From Colwellia sp. (lineage in GTDB: Bacteria > Pseudomonadota > Gammaproteobacteria > Enterobacterales > Alteromonadaceae), in NCBI GenBank assembly GCA_022969175.1, contig JALJPB010000046.1, positions 1 to 34,956 of the forward strand: DNA of 34,956 nt, written 5' to 3'. The first letter of the stretch is position 1; each line of letters begins with the position of its first letter. This document shows positions 28,197-34,956 of the stretch, in pieces. Under the pieces are notes generated by a model. That model did no database searches. It saw only the letters and a list, made by a program, of their open reading frames with translations, and was not told the DNA's origin. A program made the position numbers and the translations under genes.

Positions 28197-29978
28197 GTGG
28201 CTGATTATCAAGTACCATTAAAAGATATGAATTTTTTGCTATACGATGTGTTTAAAAATGACACCTTATGGCAAAACATGCCTAAATTGGCTGATCATGT
28301 CGACCGAGAAACTGTTGATGCCATTTTGCAAGAATGCTCAAAAATAGCAGAGCAGCAAGTTGCGCCACTTTCTCGCCAAGGTGATGAGATTGGTGTCAGT
28401 TTTGATAATGGTAAAGTTACCACCGCACCTGGCTACAAAGAAGCTTTTAATACCTATGCTCAAGGTGGTTGGAGTTCGTTAGGAGGAGATGTAAATTATG
28501 GCGGCATGGGAATGCCGAAAGTGGTTACTGCTTTTCACGAAGAAATGCTCTGTTCCGCAGATATTTCATTTTCACTATATACTGGCCTCACTGCTGGAGC
28601 TGGTTTATCGTTAGCAAAGCATGGTAGTGAAGCACTTAAGCAACGTTATTTAACTCGTATGTATAGCGGAGAATGGTCTGCGTCAATGTGCTTAACAGAA
28701 TCACATGCGGGTACCGATTTAGGCATGATTCGAACCAAGGCCGTTCCTCAAAAAGATGGCAGTTATAAAGTTACCGGTAGCAAAATATTTATCACCGCTG
28801 GAGAACATGACTTAACTGATAATATCATCCACTTAGTTCTCGCCAAATTACCTGATGCCCCTGAAGGGCCAAGGGGGATTTCGTTATTTTTAGTACCTAA
28901 AATAAATGTGAATGACGATGAAACTTTGGCTGAAGCAAATAATGTCAGTTGTGGTTCAATAGAGCATAAAATGGGCATTCATGCTTCGGCTACTTGTGTG
29001 ATGAATTTTGATGAGTCTCAGGGGTTTTTAATTGGTGAGCTAAACAAGGGTTTAGTTTGTATGTTCACTATGATGAATTTTGAACGTATTGGTGTTGGTA
29101 TCCAAGGTATTGGTGCTGCTGTCAAGTCTTATCAAAATGCCCTTGAATACGCTAAAGATCGTATTCAAGGAAGGTCAGCAACAGGGATAAAAAATCCTGA
29201 TAAAGCGGCTGACTCAATAATGGTTCATGGTGATGTTCGTCGTATGTTATTAAACATGAAGTCGATGAATGAAGGTTCACGTGCGTTATCAACTTATATT
29301 GCGATGCAACTCGATTTAGCCACTTATGGCGAAGGTGAAGCCCAAGTCAAGGGTGAAACACTTGCGGCATTAATGACGCCACTGGCCAAAGCATTTTTTA
29401 CCGATATTGGTTTTGAGAATACGGTTACTGGTCAACAAGTTTTAGGTGGCCACGGGTATGTTCGGGAGTGGGGACAAGAGCAGTTGGTTCGTGATACTCG
29501 AATTTCTCAAATTTATGAAGGTACCAATGGTGTACAAGCCATGGACTTATTAGCACGTAAAGTGGCTGGTAGTAAAGGCGCCATGATGCAAGTATTTCTT
29601 GATGAAGTAACGACTTATATTGATGAAACACCTGCTGATAACATGCAGGAGTTTATCAATCCGCTCAAAAATGCAATATCAGATTTAGCGGAGTTAACTC
29701 AAGATATCCTTAGCCGTTCAGCACAAAATACAAATGATCTAGGCACTTCGGCCAATGATTATTTACATGTTTTTGGTTACACTGCTATGGCTTATATTTG
29801 GGCTAAAATGGTTGAAGTGGCATTAGATAAAGATCAGTCAGGTGATGATTTTTATACCAGTAAAATCAAAACTGCACGTTATTATTTTGCTCGAATGTTA
29901 CCAAGAACACAGTCGTTAATTCTTTCAGCAAAAGCAGGCAGTGAAACACTGTTTGATATAGATGATGAGCTATTTTAA
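28197..29978 (+). CDS. Long-type acyl-CoA dehydrogenase
   Basis: GTG 28197 gives MADYQVPLKDMNFLLYDVF, which fits the usual start of this family, with GGAGA 6 bp before it; the ATG at 28191 lies too close to that site. The 593-residue flavoprotein has the acyl-CoA dehydrogenase core, with CLTESHAGTDLGMIRTKA and VTGSKIFITAGEHDL for FAD and substrate binding, catalytic Glu441 in QIYEGTNGVQAMDLLARK, and an extra C-terminal domain typical of the 590-600-residue subfamily. It would perform the first, FAD-dependent step of beta-oxidation; the DMSP-pathway enzyme DmdC belongs to the same long subfamily and cannot be excluded. It is a single-gene unit with its own promoter and terminator. Confidence 0.93.
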   Translation: MADYQVPLKDMNFLLYDVFKNDTLWQNMPKLADHVDRETVDAILQECSKIAEQQVAPLSRQGDEIGVSFDNGKVTTAPGYKEAFNTYAQGGWSSLGGDVNYGGMGMPKVVTAFHEEMLCSADISFSLYTGLTAGAGLSLAKHGSEALKQRYLTRMYSGEWSASMCLTESHAGTDLGMIRTKAVPQKDGSYKVTGSKIFITAGEHDLTDNIIHLVLAKLPDAPEGPRGISLFLVPKINVNDDETLAEANNVSCGSIEHKMGIHASATCVMNFDESQGFLIGELNKGLVCMFTMMNFERIGVGIQGIGAAVKSYQNALEYAKDRIQGRSATGIKNPDKAADSIMVHGDVRRMLLNMKSMNEGSRALSTYIAMQLDLATYGEGEAQVKGETLAALMTPLAKAFFTDIGFENTVTGQQVLGGHGYVREWGQEQLVRDTRISQIYEGTNGVQAMDLLARKVAGSKGAMMQVFLDEVTTYIDETPADNMQEFINPLKNAISDLAELTQDILSRSAQNTNDLGTSANDYLHVFGYTAMAYIWAKMVEVALDKDQSGDDFYTSKIKTARYYFARMLPRTQSLILSAKAGSETLFDIDDELF

Positions 29979-30002
29979 AAGTAGCGATTAAATAAACCCT
30001 TT

Positions 30003-30039
30003 AAAGGCTTTGTGATTTTTTGTCACAAGGCCTTTTTTA
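30003..30039 (+). terminator. Rho-independent terminator after the acyl-CoA dehydrogenase gene
   Basis: AAAGGCTTTGTGA and TCACAAGGCCTTT pair over 13 bp with one G-T wobble around a T-rich loop, and a T tract follows. It begins 24 bp past the stop. Confidence 0.88.
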
Positions 30040-30107
30040 GCAAAGCAGTTTACCCCCACACTCTTACACCAGTACATCTTCACTACACAGAATAACAATT
30101 GATAACA

Positions 30108-30124
30108 GTTACAAAGCTGTTACA
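30108..30124. promoter_or_regulatory. Tandem GTTACA repeats upstream of the response regulator gene
   Basis: Two identical GTTACA hexamers (30108-30113 and 30119-30124) are separated by five bases, so they repeat every 11 bp. This is the usual spacing for tandem half-sites of OmpR/PhoB-family regulators. They lie 62-78 bp before the start of such a regulator, so self-regulation is a reasonable guess. Confidence 0.45.
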
Positions 30125-30185
30125 GCGCCATAATTAACACAGTTTCAATGTGTTTATCATTTACATACTAATTGAGGTGCTAACT

Positions 30186-30917
30186 ATGAATAACTTAACG
30201 ACTAAGAAACAATTACCGACAAGTGCTAGTTCTGTTCTGATCATCGAAGGCGAAAACTTACACTTTAATTCTAATAAGCCATTTTTAGAACGTCAAGGTT
30301 TTGAAGTGTTTCAGGCTTTTGATGAGGATAAAGCAAAAGACATCATTAATAAAAATAGGCCTGATATTTTAGTAGTAGATGTGACTTTACCCGAAAAGAA
30401 TGTTGTCAATTTATATCAGCGATTAAGAGCAGAATTTAAAGGGCCTATTATTGTTTTGACCAATAATCCTACTGAAAAACTACAAGTAGAAGCATTTGGT
30501 GTTGGCATAGACGATTATCTAATAAAACCGGTTTCCACTGCTATTTTACAGGTTAGAATTGAATCATTGATCAGAAGAGCAAAACAACCGTTAAATAATG
30601 ACTTAGTCAATAAAGTACAGGTGGGGGATATTATTTTATTTCCTCTTGCTCAGAAATGTGAAGTTAATAATAAAGGGGTTCACTTAAGTACTTTTGAATT
30701 TCGTCTGTTAGGGTTGTTACTCGCTAATGTCGGGAAAATTATGAGCCGAGATTCAATTTATAAAACATTACTAGGCAGGGAATACAATGGTGAAGAACGA
30801 ACAGTTGATGTTAGGGTGTCAAAGCTACGTGATAAACTGGCAAATGTAGGTTTAGAACATGCCAAAATAGAAACCGTTTGGGGTAAAGGTTATATATTAA
30901 ATGAAATCGCGGCGTAA
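30186..30917 (+). CDS. OmpR/PhoB-family response regulator, orphan
   Basis: The 243-residue product starts at ATG 30186, 8 bp after GAGG; an in-frame GTG at 30150 lacks such support. The receiver domain (about 14-132) has phospho-acceptor Asp65 in ILVVDVTLPE, Thr92 and Lys114 in DYLIKPVS. The N-terminal acidic pocket reads EGE (21-23) where E-D or D-D is usual, so one metal-binding acid is moved or lost. A winged-helix DNA-binding domain (about 143-240) has STFEFRLLGLLLANVGKIMSRD and ERTVDVRVSKLRDKL with the terminal GKGYIL. No kinase gene is adjacent on this strand; the nearest is the hybrid kinase three genes upstream. The target genes are unknown. Confidence 0.92.
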   Translation: MNNLTTKKQLPTSASSVLIIEGENLHFNSNKPFLERQGFEVFQAFDEDKAKDIINKNRPDILVVDVTLPEKNVVNLYQRLRAEFKGPIIVLTNNPTEKLQVEAFGVGIDDYLIKPVSTAILQVRIESLIRRAKQPLNNDLVNKVQVGDIILFPLAQKCEVNNKGVHLSTFEFRLLGLLLANVGKIMSRDSIYKTLLGREYNGEERTVDVRVSKLRDKLANVGLEHAKIETVWGKGYILNEIAA

Positions 30918-30967
30918 TTTGGCTATTGACCCAGTTAAATAGTCAAAAACTAAATAGTCAAGAGCGA

Positions 30968-31669
30968 TTAAAATGAGTAAGTAGTGCCAATTAATGCCAT
31001 ATTGTCACTACTTTTTTCATTGTCTCCTAGCTTTTTAAACCCCTTGTTTATATCACTAGTAACCATAGTGCCAGTCACCGCCCATGAATCATTTAAAATA
31101 TAACTACCAGTAATAGACAATGATTTTTTGATACTAATTTCATTTTGTTGGCTCAGCATATTACTGAGACTATTATCGATTGTTATTGGCAAGTTTTGTG
31201 TTTCGATACGGCCTTGAAGCGATACGTTGAAATCTTTTACCGCCAACACTGTTAATGAGCCCTGGATAAATATTTTTTCTTGAGGAGCTATTAATGATTC
31301 GTTATTTAACATGCCTAAACTCAGTACTAATTTATCACTATGGTAATTTACAGTAACTCCTTTAAGTAAATAATAATCATCAGCATCATTTGTTGTTTGC
31401 AGTTCTGTAGTTTGCCAAGTAAATTTTCTTATGGTGATTTCATTTAGGTGAAATTTTGCATCTGCAGATTGCCATAAAGGAGCAGATGTATTTTGATATT
31501 CAAAAGCATTGTTTGCATAAGAAATGGCTAGCGAAGGGCGAGAAAACACTTGGTATTTAATTAAATCTTTTTCGTTTAGAGTAACAAAGAGCGAACTATC
31601 CGGTAATGTAGAGTTTGCAAACGCATAATTACTCACAAGAAGCATTAACAGCGTTAAAATGTGTTTCAT
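30968..31669 (-). CDS. Hypothetical exported protein, possible small outer-membrane barrel
   Basis: The 233-residue protein has a signal peptide (MKHILTLLMLLVSNYAFA, cleavage after residue 18-19). The rest alternates polar and hydrophobic residues in strand-like stretches (KLVLSLGMLN, NVSLQGRIET, SWAVTGTMVT) and ends NMALIGTTYSF. A terminal Phe after such a strand is the usual signal for insertion by the Bam complex. I recognise no family. It ends 50 bp from the convergent response regulator and lies downstream of pfaE on the same strand, with a 264-bp gap. Membrane localisation is inferred only from these patterns. Confidence 0.65.
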   Translation of the reverse strand: MKHILTLLMLLVSNYAFANSTLPDSSLFVTLNEKDLIKYQVFSRPSLAISYANNAFEYQNTSAPLWQSADAKFHLNEITIRKFTWQTTELQTTNDADDYYLLKGVTVNYHSDKLVLSLGMLNNESLIAPQEKIFIQGSLTVLAVKDFNVSLQGRIETQNLPITIDNSLSNMLSQQNEISIKKSLSITGSYILNDSWAVTGTMVTSDINKGFKKLGDNEKSSDNMALIGTTYSF

Positions 31670-31933
31670 ATAGTGTCATCCATTGATATTTGAGAGTATT
31701 TTAATAAATGAAAACTTTTCCATATTTTTTATTATAGCTCCGATAAGCCAGCATATTATTTTGCCTTTTTTAAAGGAACACAAATAACTATAGCTAAATT
31801 ACTTAAGTTTGCGCATAGACTGTAGGGATTATTTTTATGTTTTAATCAACTTAAAAAACTAAATACCTTTAAGCTGATTAAATTTATGAATTTTATTAAT
31901 TGATCTTTGAGAAATATTTTTACTAAATTTAGC

Positions 31934-32755
31934 TTAACTTAAGCAAGTAAACTCTTGGCAACTTACTAAAGGCACACTATTAAAAAACCTAAAAGAGTAG
32001 TCGCAGGCTTGATTATTTGTGCTTGATCTAAGCGATATAGCAATACGATGTTTGCTGTTAGGGTAAAATAACCAACTACGCCAGATGTTTGGATTATCAA
32101 TTCTGTGTTTGGCAAAATTTAAAGTGATTTCACCATTGGGCTCATTTTTAATTGCTGGATTAATGGTAAAACTAAAGTCTTTTAATGGGATCGCTAATCC
32201 CAAGCCCCAAGCCTTAATATACGATTCTTTTAAGGTCCAATAATCAAAAAATCGGTGCCGTTGTTGATCTTTAGGTAAGGAAAATAGCTCTTTAGTTTCA
32301 CTTGATGAAAAGAAACGATCGGCAATAGACAATACGTCATTGTTGCGGGTGGTATTTTCAACATCACAGCCAATATCATCAGTTAGGGTTACTACACAAA
32401 TAATTAAGTCTTTGGTATGGCTTATATTAAACCTTAGGGGGATAGGGGGATCAATAATTTCAGGTTTGTCTTTTTCACCCTTTTCAAAGCGCCAATCAAC
32501 TGGTGCAACATCAGTGTAATATGAAAGTAAGTCTCGAACGAAAGCTCTGGTAATCAGGGCATCATGTCGGTCTTTGTCAAACTTATATCGTTGCTGTTTA
32601 ATCGTTTCATCATCAGTAAGTAGCAATCGGTACTTTTCTTCTAATAAATCACTACCCGGCTCTTTCAATAATTCTTGCGGCTTCGTTGACCAAAGGTGAA
32701 CTTCATTTTTAGCTAGCTTTATTTTTTTTGTAATTAATCTTTGTTTAACTGTCAT
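31934..32755 (-). CDS. pfaE: 4'-phosphopantetheinyl transferase (PfaE-type, Sfp superfamily)
   Basis: ATG 32755 gives 273 residues; an upstream TTG (32773) would add six, and neither start has a strong ribosome-binding site. The core motifs of Sfp-type enzymes are present: RFNISHT at 108-114, the metal-binding IGCDVE with Asp131 and Glu133, and WTLKESYIKAWGLGL with Trp173, Lys176, Glu177 and Lys181. The enzyme moves phosphopantetheine from CoA to a conserved Ser of carrier proteins, here most likely the tandem acyl carrier domains of PfaA. Its place, divergent from pfaR and pfaA, matches Shewanella pfa loci. A general role with other carrier proteins cannot be excluded. Confidence 0.92.
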   Translation of the reverse strand: MTVKQRLITKKIKLAKNEVHLWSTKPQELLKEPGSDLLEEKYRLLLTDDETIKQQRYKFDKDRHDALITRAFVRDLLSYYTDVAPVDWRFEKGEKDKPEIIDPPIPLRFNISHTKDLIICVVTLTDDIGCDVENTTRNNDVLSIADRFFSSSETKELFSLPKDQQRHRFFDYWTLKESYIKAWGLGLAIPLKDFSFTINPAIKNEPNGEITLNFAKHRIDNPNIWRSWLFYPNSKHRIAISLRSSTNNQACDYSFRFFNSVPLVSCQEFTCLS

Positions 32756-32994
32756 ATATACATCAATCAACAATAAGTATCACTAAGTTGTGCGTATTTG
32801 TTCACCGCATTAATTAAAAAATATTACCATAGATAAGTAGAAGGATTTCCAGTATTTCTTACCCAGATAAAAAATAAGTTGATTTAAAATAAGTTATCAA
32901 AGGCTTTTTCGATAAAACACTTGATTTAAGCTTAACTGGTTGTCCAGAAATATCATCCGTAAACTGTTTTTAGGTAAATCTTAGTATCGGGTGA

Positions 32995-33023
32995 TTGTGT
33001 TGGGTATGAAACCTGTGTATATT
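32995..33023 (+). promoter_or_regulatory. Candidate sigma-70 promoter for pfaR-pfaA
   Basis: TTGTGT (32995-33000), a 17-bp spacer and TATATT (33018-33023) make a -35 of moderate quality (3 of 6) and a -10 of good quality (5 of 6). The start of transcription would be near 33030, giving a leader of about 70 bases to pfaR. Confidence 0.4.
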
Positions 33024-33034
33024 AGCCCACCTTG

Positions 33035-33044
33035 GGAAATTTCC
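33035..33044. promoter_or_regulatory. Perfect palindrome GGAAATTTCC at the pfaR transcription start
   Basis: A 10-bp perfect inverted repeat lies 11-20 bp downstream of the candidate pfaR -10 box, a usual place for an operator. A short CCCA-CCT-TGGG repeat overlaps its left side. No regulator can be assigned. Confidence 0.35.
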
Positions 33045-33100
33045 TCTGAGATGTATATCCACTGATTTTTTGAAAATACGCGATTAACGACGGATTATAA

Positions 33101-33976
33101 ATGACCAAACAACATGCAAACGCAACAACAACGCCAGAGATGCGTGCGTTTATACATGAGTCAGATTTACCTACAGCGGTATTAGCTAGGTTGTTAAAAA
33201 TATCTGAGTCCACCGTTAGAAAATGGCGTCACCGCGACTCTGTATCCGATGCATCTCATGTCCCCAAACAATTAAACACCACCTTGAGTGAAGCGCAAGA
33301 ATATGTGGTGGTTGAATTGCGCACCCGTTTATTACTTTCCCTTGATGAATTACTTGCTGTTTGCAAACAGTTCATCAATTCACATGTTTCTCGTGCCGGC
33401 CTACAGCGCTGTTTAAAACGCCATGGCGTTTCACGTTTAGCCGATATGGAAGACAGTGGTGAATTTATTGATGCGGATAATCCCGACTCTTCAACGGTTC
33501 AGGTTACTTTAGAAGATACCTTAGACCATCAAGTTTTATTGTCAGATATTTCGCCTAAAGCGATGCGAGAAGTGCTTAATCGCACCAATAATTTATCAGA
33601 AGAGGAAGTCGTTCAAGTAAAAGTCACCCAATTACCAGACTTCTCTACTAACGATGATAATAAAAAATCTGGCACAAATTCAGAACAGCCAAAAGACCAG
33701 CAAAACAAGCGCCGCTTACTGGTAGCCAATGATCCAACTTCTGGTTGGGTTTATGTTGATATTTATGATGGTAACGAAGCGGATGCCGCAAGTCGTTACA
33801 TGAGCTACGTGCTCACCAAAGCCCCATTTCATATTCGCCGAATTTTGGCGGGTAATTACACCGAATTTTTAAGTCGTTTTCGTTTATTGAATAATGCTGT
33901 TGATAACACCAATGATGATGAAAGTCATCCTAGTGATATTGATAAAAACAATAACGAAAATGCAACAAAATCTTAA
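33101..33976 (+). CDS. pfaR: PfaR-type regulator of polyunsaturated fatty acid synthesis, transposase-derived
   Basis: The 291-residue protein precedes pfaA by 15 bp, the place of pfaR in marine pfa loci, where it is reported as a positive regulator. Residues about 14-113 form a helix-turn-helix region closely like the N-terminal half of IS481-like transposases (STVRKWRHRDS, VVVELRTRLLLSLDELLAV, VSRAGLQRCLKRHGV). Residues about 172-260 resemble the start of the DDE catalytic domain (VKVTQLPDF, GWVYVDIYDGNEADAASR, APFHIRRILAGNYTEFLSRF), but the first acid aligns with Lys174 and the second with Gly251, and the part with the final Glu is missing. It is thus expected to bind DNA and not to transpose. 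The acidic middle and tail are low-complexity. Confidence 0.85.
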   Translation: MTKQHANATTTPEMRAFIHESDLPTAVLARLLKISESTVRKWRHRDSVSDASHVPKQLNTTLSEAQEYVVVELRTRLLLSLDELLAVCKQFINSHVSRAGLQRCLKRHGVSRLADMEDSGEFIDADNPDSSTVQVTLEDTLDHQVLLSDISPKAMREVLNRTNNLSEEEVVQVKVTQLPDFSTNDDNKKSGTNSEQPKDQQNKRRLLVANDPTSGWVYVDIYDGNEADAASRYMSYVLTKAPFHIRRILAGNYTEFLSRFRLLNNAVDNTNDDESHPSDIDKNNNENATKS

Positions 33977-33991
33977 ACTGGAGATACGTTA

Positions 33992-34956
33992 ATGGTTAAG
34001 AAATCCATAGCTAAAAAGAACACTTCATCTAAAACTAAAGTTGAGAAAAACTTAACAGATGAGCAACAATTTAATTCGCGGCTACAAGAGTGCCCTATCG
34101 CAATTATAGGTATGGCTTCAATTTTTGCTGATGCAAAAAATCTAGAAGACTACTGGGACAATATTTTTGAGTCAGTAGACGCTATTAAAGATGTGCCAAG
34201 TGATCGTTGGGCTATTGATGATTATTACAGTAGCGATCCAAAAGCTGCGGATAAAACTTACTGTAAACGTGGTGGATTTTTACCAGAAATTGATTTTGAC
34301 CCAATGGAGTTTGGCCTACCACCAAACATTTTAGAATTAACCGATATTGCCCAACTGCTATCTTTAGTTGTTGCTCGTGATGTATTAAACGATGCCGGCA
34401 TTGGTGATGGTTCTGGTTATGATCGTGACAAAATAGGTATTACTCTAGGTGTCGGCGGCGGGCAAAAACAAATTTCACCACTTACTTCTCGTCTACAAGG
34501 CCCAGTATTAGAAAAAGTACTAAAAGCTTCAGGTGTTGATGAAGAAGATCGCGCCATGATTATCGATAAATTCAAAAAAGCTTACATTGGTTGGGAAGAA
34601 AACTCATTCCCAGGTATGTTAGGCAATGTTATCTCTGGCCGTATTGCTAACCGTTTTGATTTTGGCGGCACTAACTGTGTTGTTGACGCAGCCTGTGCGG
34701 GTTCCTTAGCGGCAATTAAATTAGCGGTATCAGACTTGCTTGAATATAGATCAGAAGTGATGATCTCTGGTGGTGTTTGTTGTGATAACTCACCATTTAT
34801 GTACATGTCATTCTCTAAAACCCCTGCATTTACCACCAATGAAGACATTCGCCCGTTTGACAATGACTCAAAAGGCATGATGATCGGTGAAGGTATCGGC
34901 ATGATGGCGTTTAAACGTCTTGAAGATGCAGAGCGTGATGGTGATAAAGTTTATGC
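33992..34956 (+). CDS. pfaA: Polyunsaturated fatty acid synthase subunit PfaA, N-terminal part
   Basis: The reading frame opens at ATG 33992, 8 bp after GGAG, and runs off the window after 321 codons; full PfaA proteins are usually over 2,000 residues. A basic, Ser/Lys-rich start (about 25 residues) leads to a beta-ketoacyl synthase domain from CPIAIIGMASIFADA. The nucleophile is Cys235 in VDAACAGSLAA, and SGGVCCDNSPFMY follows. PfaA normally continues with malonyl-CoA acyltransferase, tandem acyl carrier and ketoreductase domains. The synthase makes EPA or DHA from malonyl-CoA; which product cannot be told from this part. pfaB, pfaC and pfaD are expected to the right. Confidence 0.95.
   Translation, partial: MVKKSIAKKNTSSKTKVEKNLTDEQQFNSRLQECPIAIIGMASIFADAKNLEDYWDNIFESVDAIKDVPSDRWAIDDYYSSDPKAADKTYCKRGGFLPEIDFDPMEFGLPPNILELTDIAQLLSLVVARDVLNDAGIGDGSGYDRDKIGITLGVGGGQKQISPLTSRLQGPVLEKVLKASGVDEEDRAMIIDKFKKAYIGWEENSFPGMLGNVISGRIANRFDFGGTNCVVDAACAGSLAAIKLAVSDLLEYRSEVMISGGVCCDNSPFMYMSFSKTPAFTTNEDIRPFDNDSKGMMIGEGIGMMAFKRLEDAERDGDKVY

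Larger units (their letters stand above)
32756..33100. other. 345-bp divergent control region between pfaE and pfaR
   Basis: The region holds the promoters for both arms of the pfa locus. Visible elements are a direct repeat AAAATAAGTT (32871-32880 and 32886-32895, 15-bp period), a good promoter candidate for pfaR (32995-33023), and a perfect palindrome GGAAATTTCC (33035-33044) just downstream of it. No convincing promoter for pfaE could be picked out. No coding frame or RNA gene was seen. Confidence 0.6.

Noticed and set aside
30925-30965. Repeated TAAATAGTCAA between the response regulator and the exported protein
   Set aside because: Two short AT-rich copies in a convergent gap; not clearly more than chance and without a T tract or palindrome.
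33101-33976. PfaR as an active insertion sequence
   Set aside because: The catalytic residues are missing, no terminal inverted repeats or target duplications are visible, and it sits in the conserved pfaR position next to pfaA.

Overview
The window reads as chromosomal DNA of a cold-adapted marine gammaproteobacterium, most likely Colwellia or a close relative in the Alteromonadales. The grounds are AT-rich sequence, gammaproteobacterial versions of the housekeeping genes, the E. coli-like gene order around lptD, and the start of a pfa (long-chain polyunsaturated fatty acid synthase) locus. This is judged from sequence features and recalled family knowledge; no search was run. No tRNA, rRNA, CRISPR array, intact insertion sequence or integrase was seen.

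Layout. Bases 1-2280 (+): end of rplU, then rpmA, obgE and folA, each followed by a hairpin terminator. Bases 2298-4445 (-): a methyl-accepting chemotaxis protein with a very good sigma-28 (flagellar) promoter, sitting between folA and apaH. Bases 4516-11268 (-): the conserved block lptD-surA-pdxA-rsmA(ksgA)-apaG-apaH, for outer-membrane biogenesis, vitamin B6 synthesis, ribosome maturation and Ap4A breakdown. Bases 11459-14108 (+): amgK- and murU-like peptidoglycan recycling genes and djlA. Bases 14144-18834 (-): rapA, rluA and a DUF3530-type secreted protein. Apart from the inserted genes (MCP, amgK/murU, DUF3530), this is the E. coli rapA-rluA-djlA-lptD-surA-pdxA-ksgA-apaGH-folA neighbourhood.

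Bases 18835-32000 are more variable: a PIN-PhoH ATPase, an uncharacterised HExxH lipoprotein, a large hybrid sensor kinase, a secreted transglutaminase-like protein, a long acyl-CoA dehydrogenase with a PsrA-like operator on its promoter, an orphan OmpR-type response regulator with an altered receiver pocket, and a small predicted outer-membrane barrel protein.

Bases 31934-34956 hold the left end of the pfa locus. pfaE (phosphopantetheinyl transferase, -) is divergent from pfaR and pfaA (+), and pfaA runs off the right edge within its ketosynthase domain. PfaE would load phosphopantetheine onto the PfaA acyl carrier domains. The most striking observation is that PfaR looks like a whole transposase of the IS481-like group turned into a regulator: its helix-turn-helix half is well kept, while the first two catalytic Asp positions are Lys and Gly and the region with the third acid is absent.

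Several annotated starts were moved from upstream TTG or GTG codons to ribosome-binding-site-supported or family-consistent starts (MCP, apaG, murU, DUF3530, rapA, hybrid kinase, acyl-CoA dehydrogenase, response regulator, pfaE).
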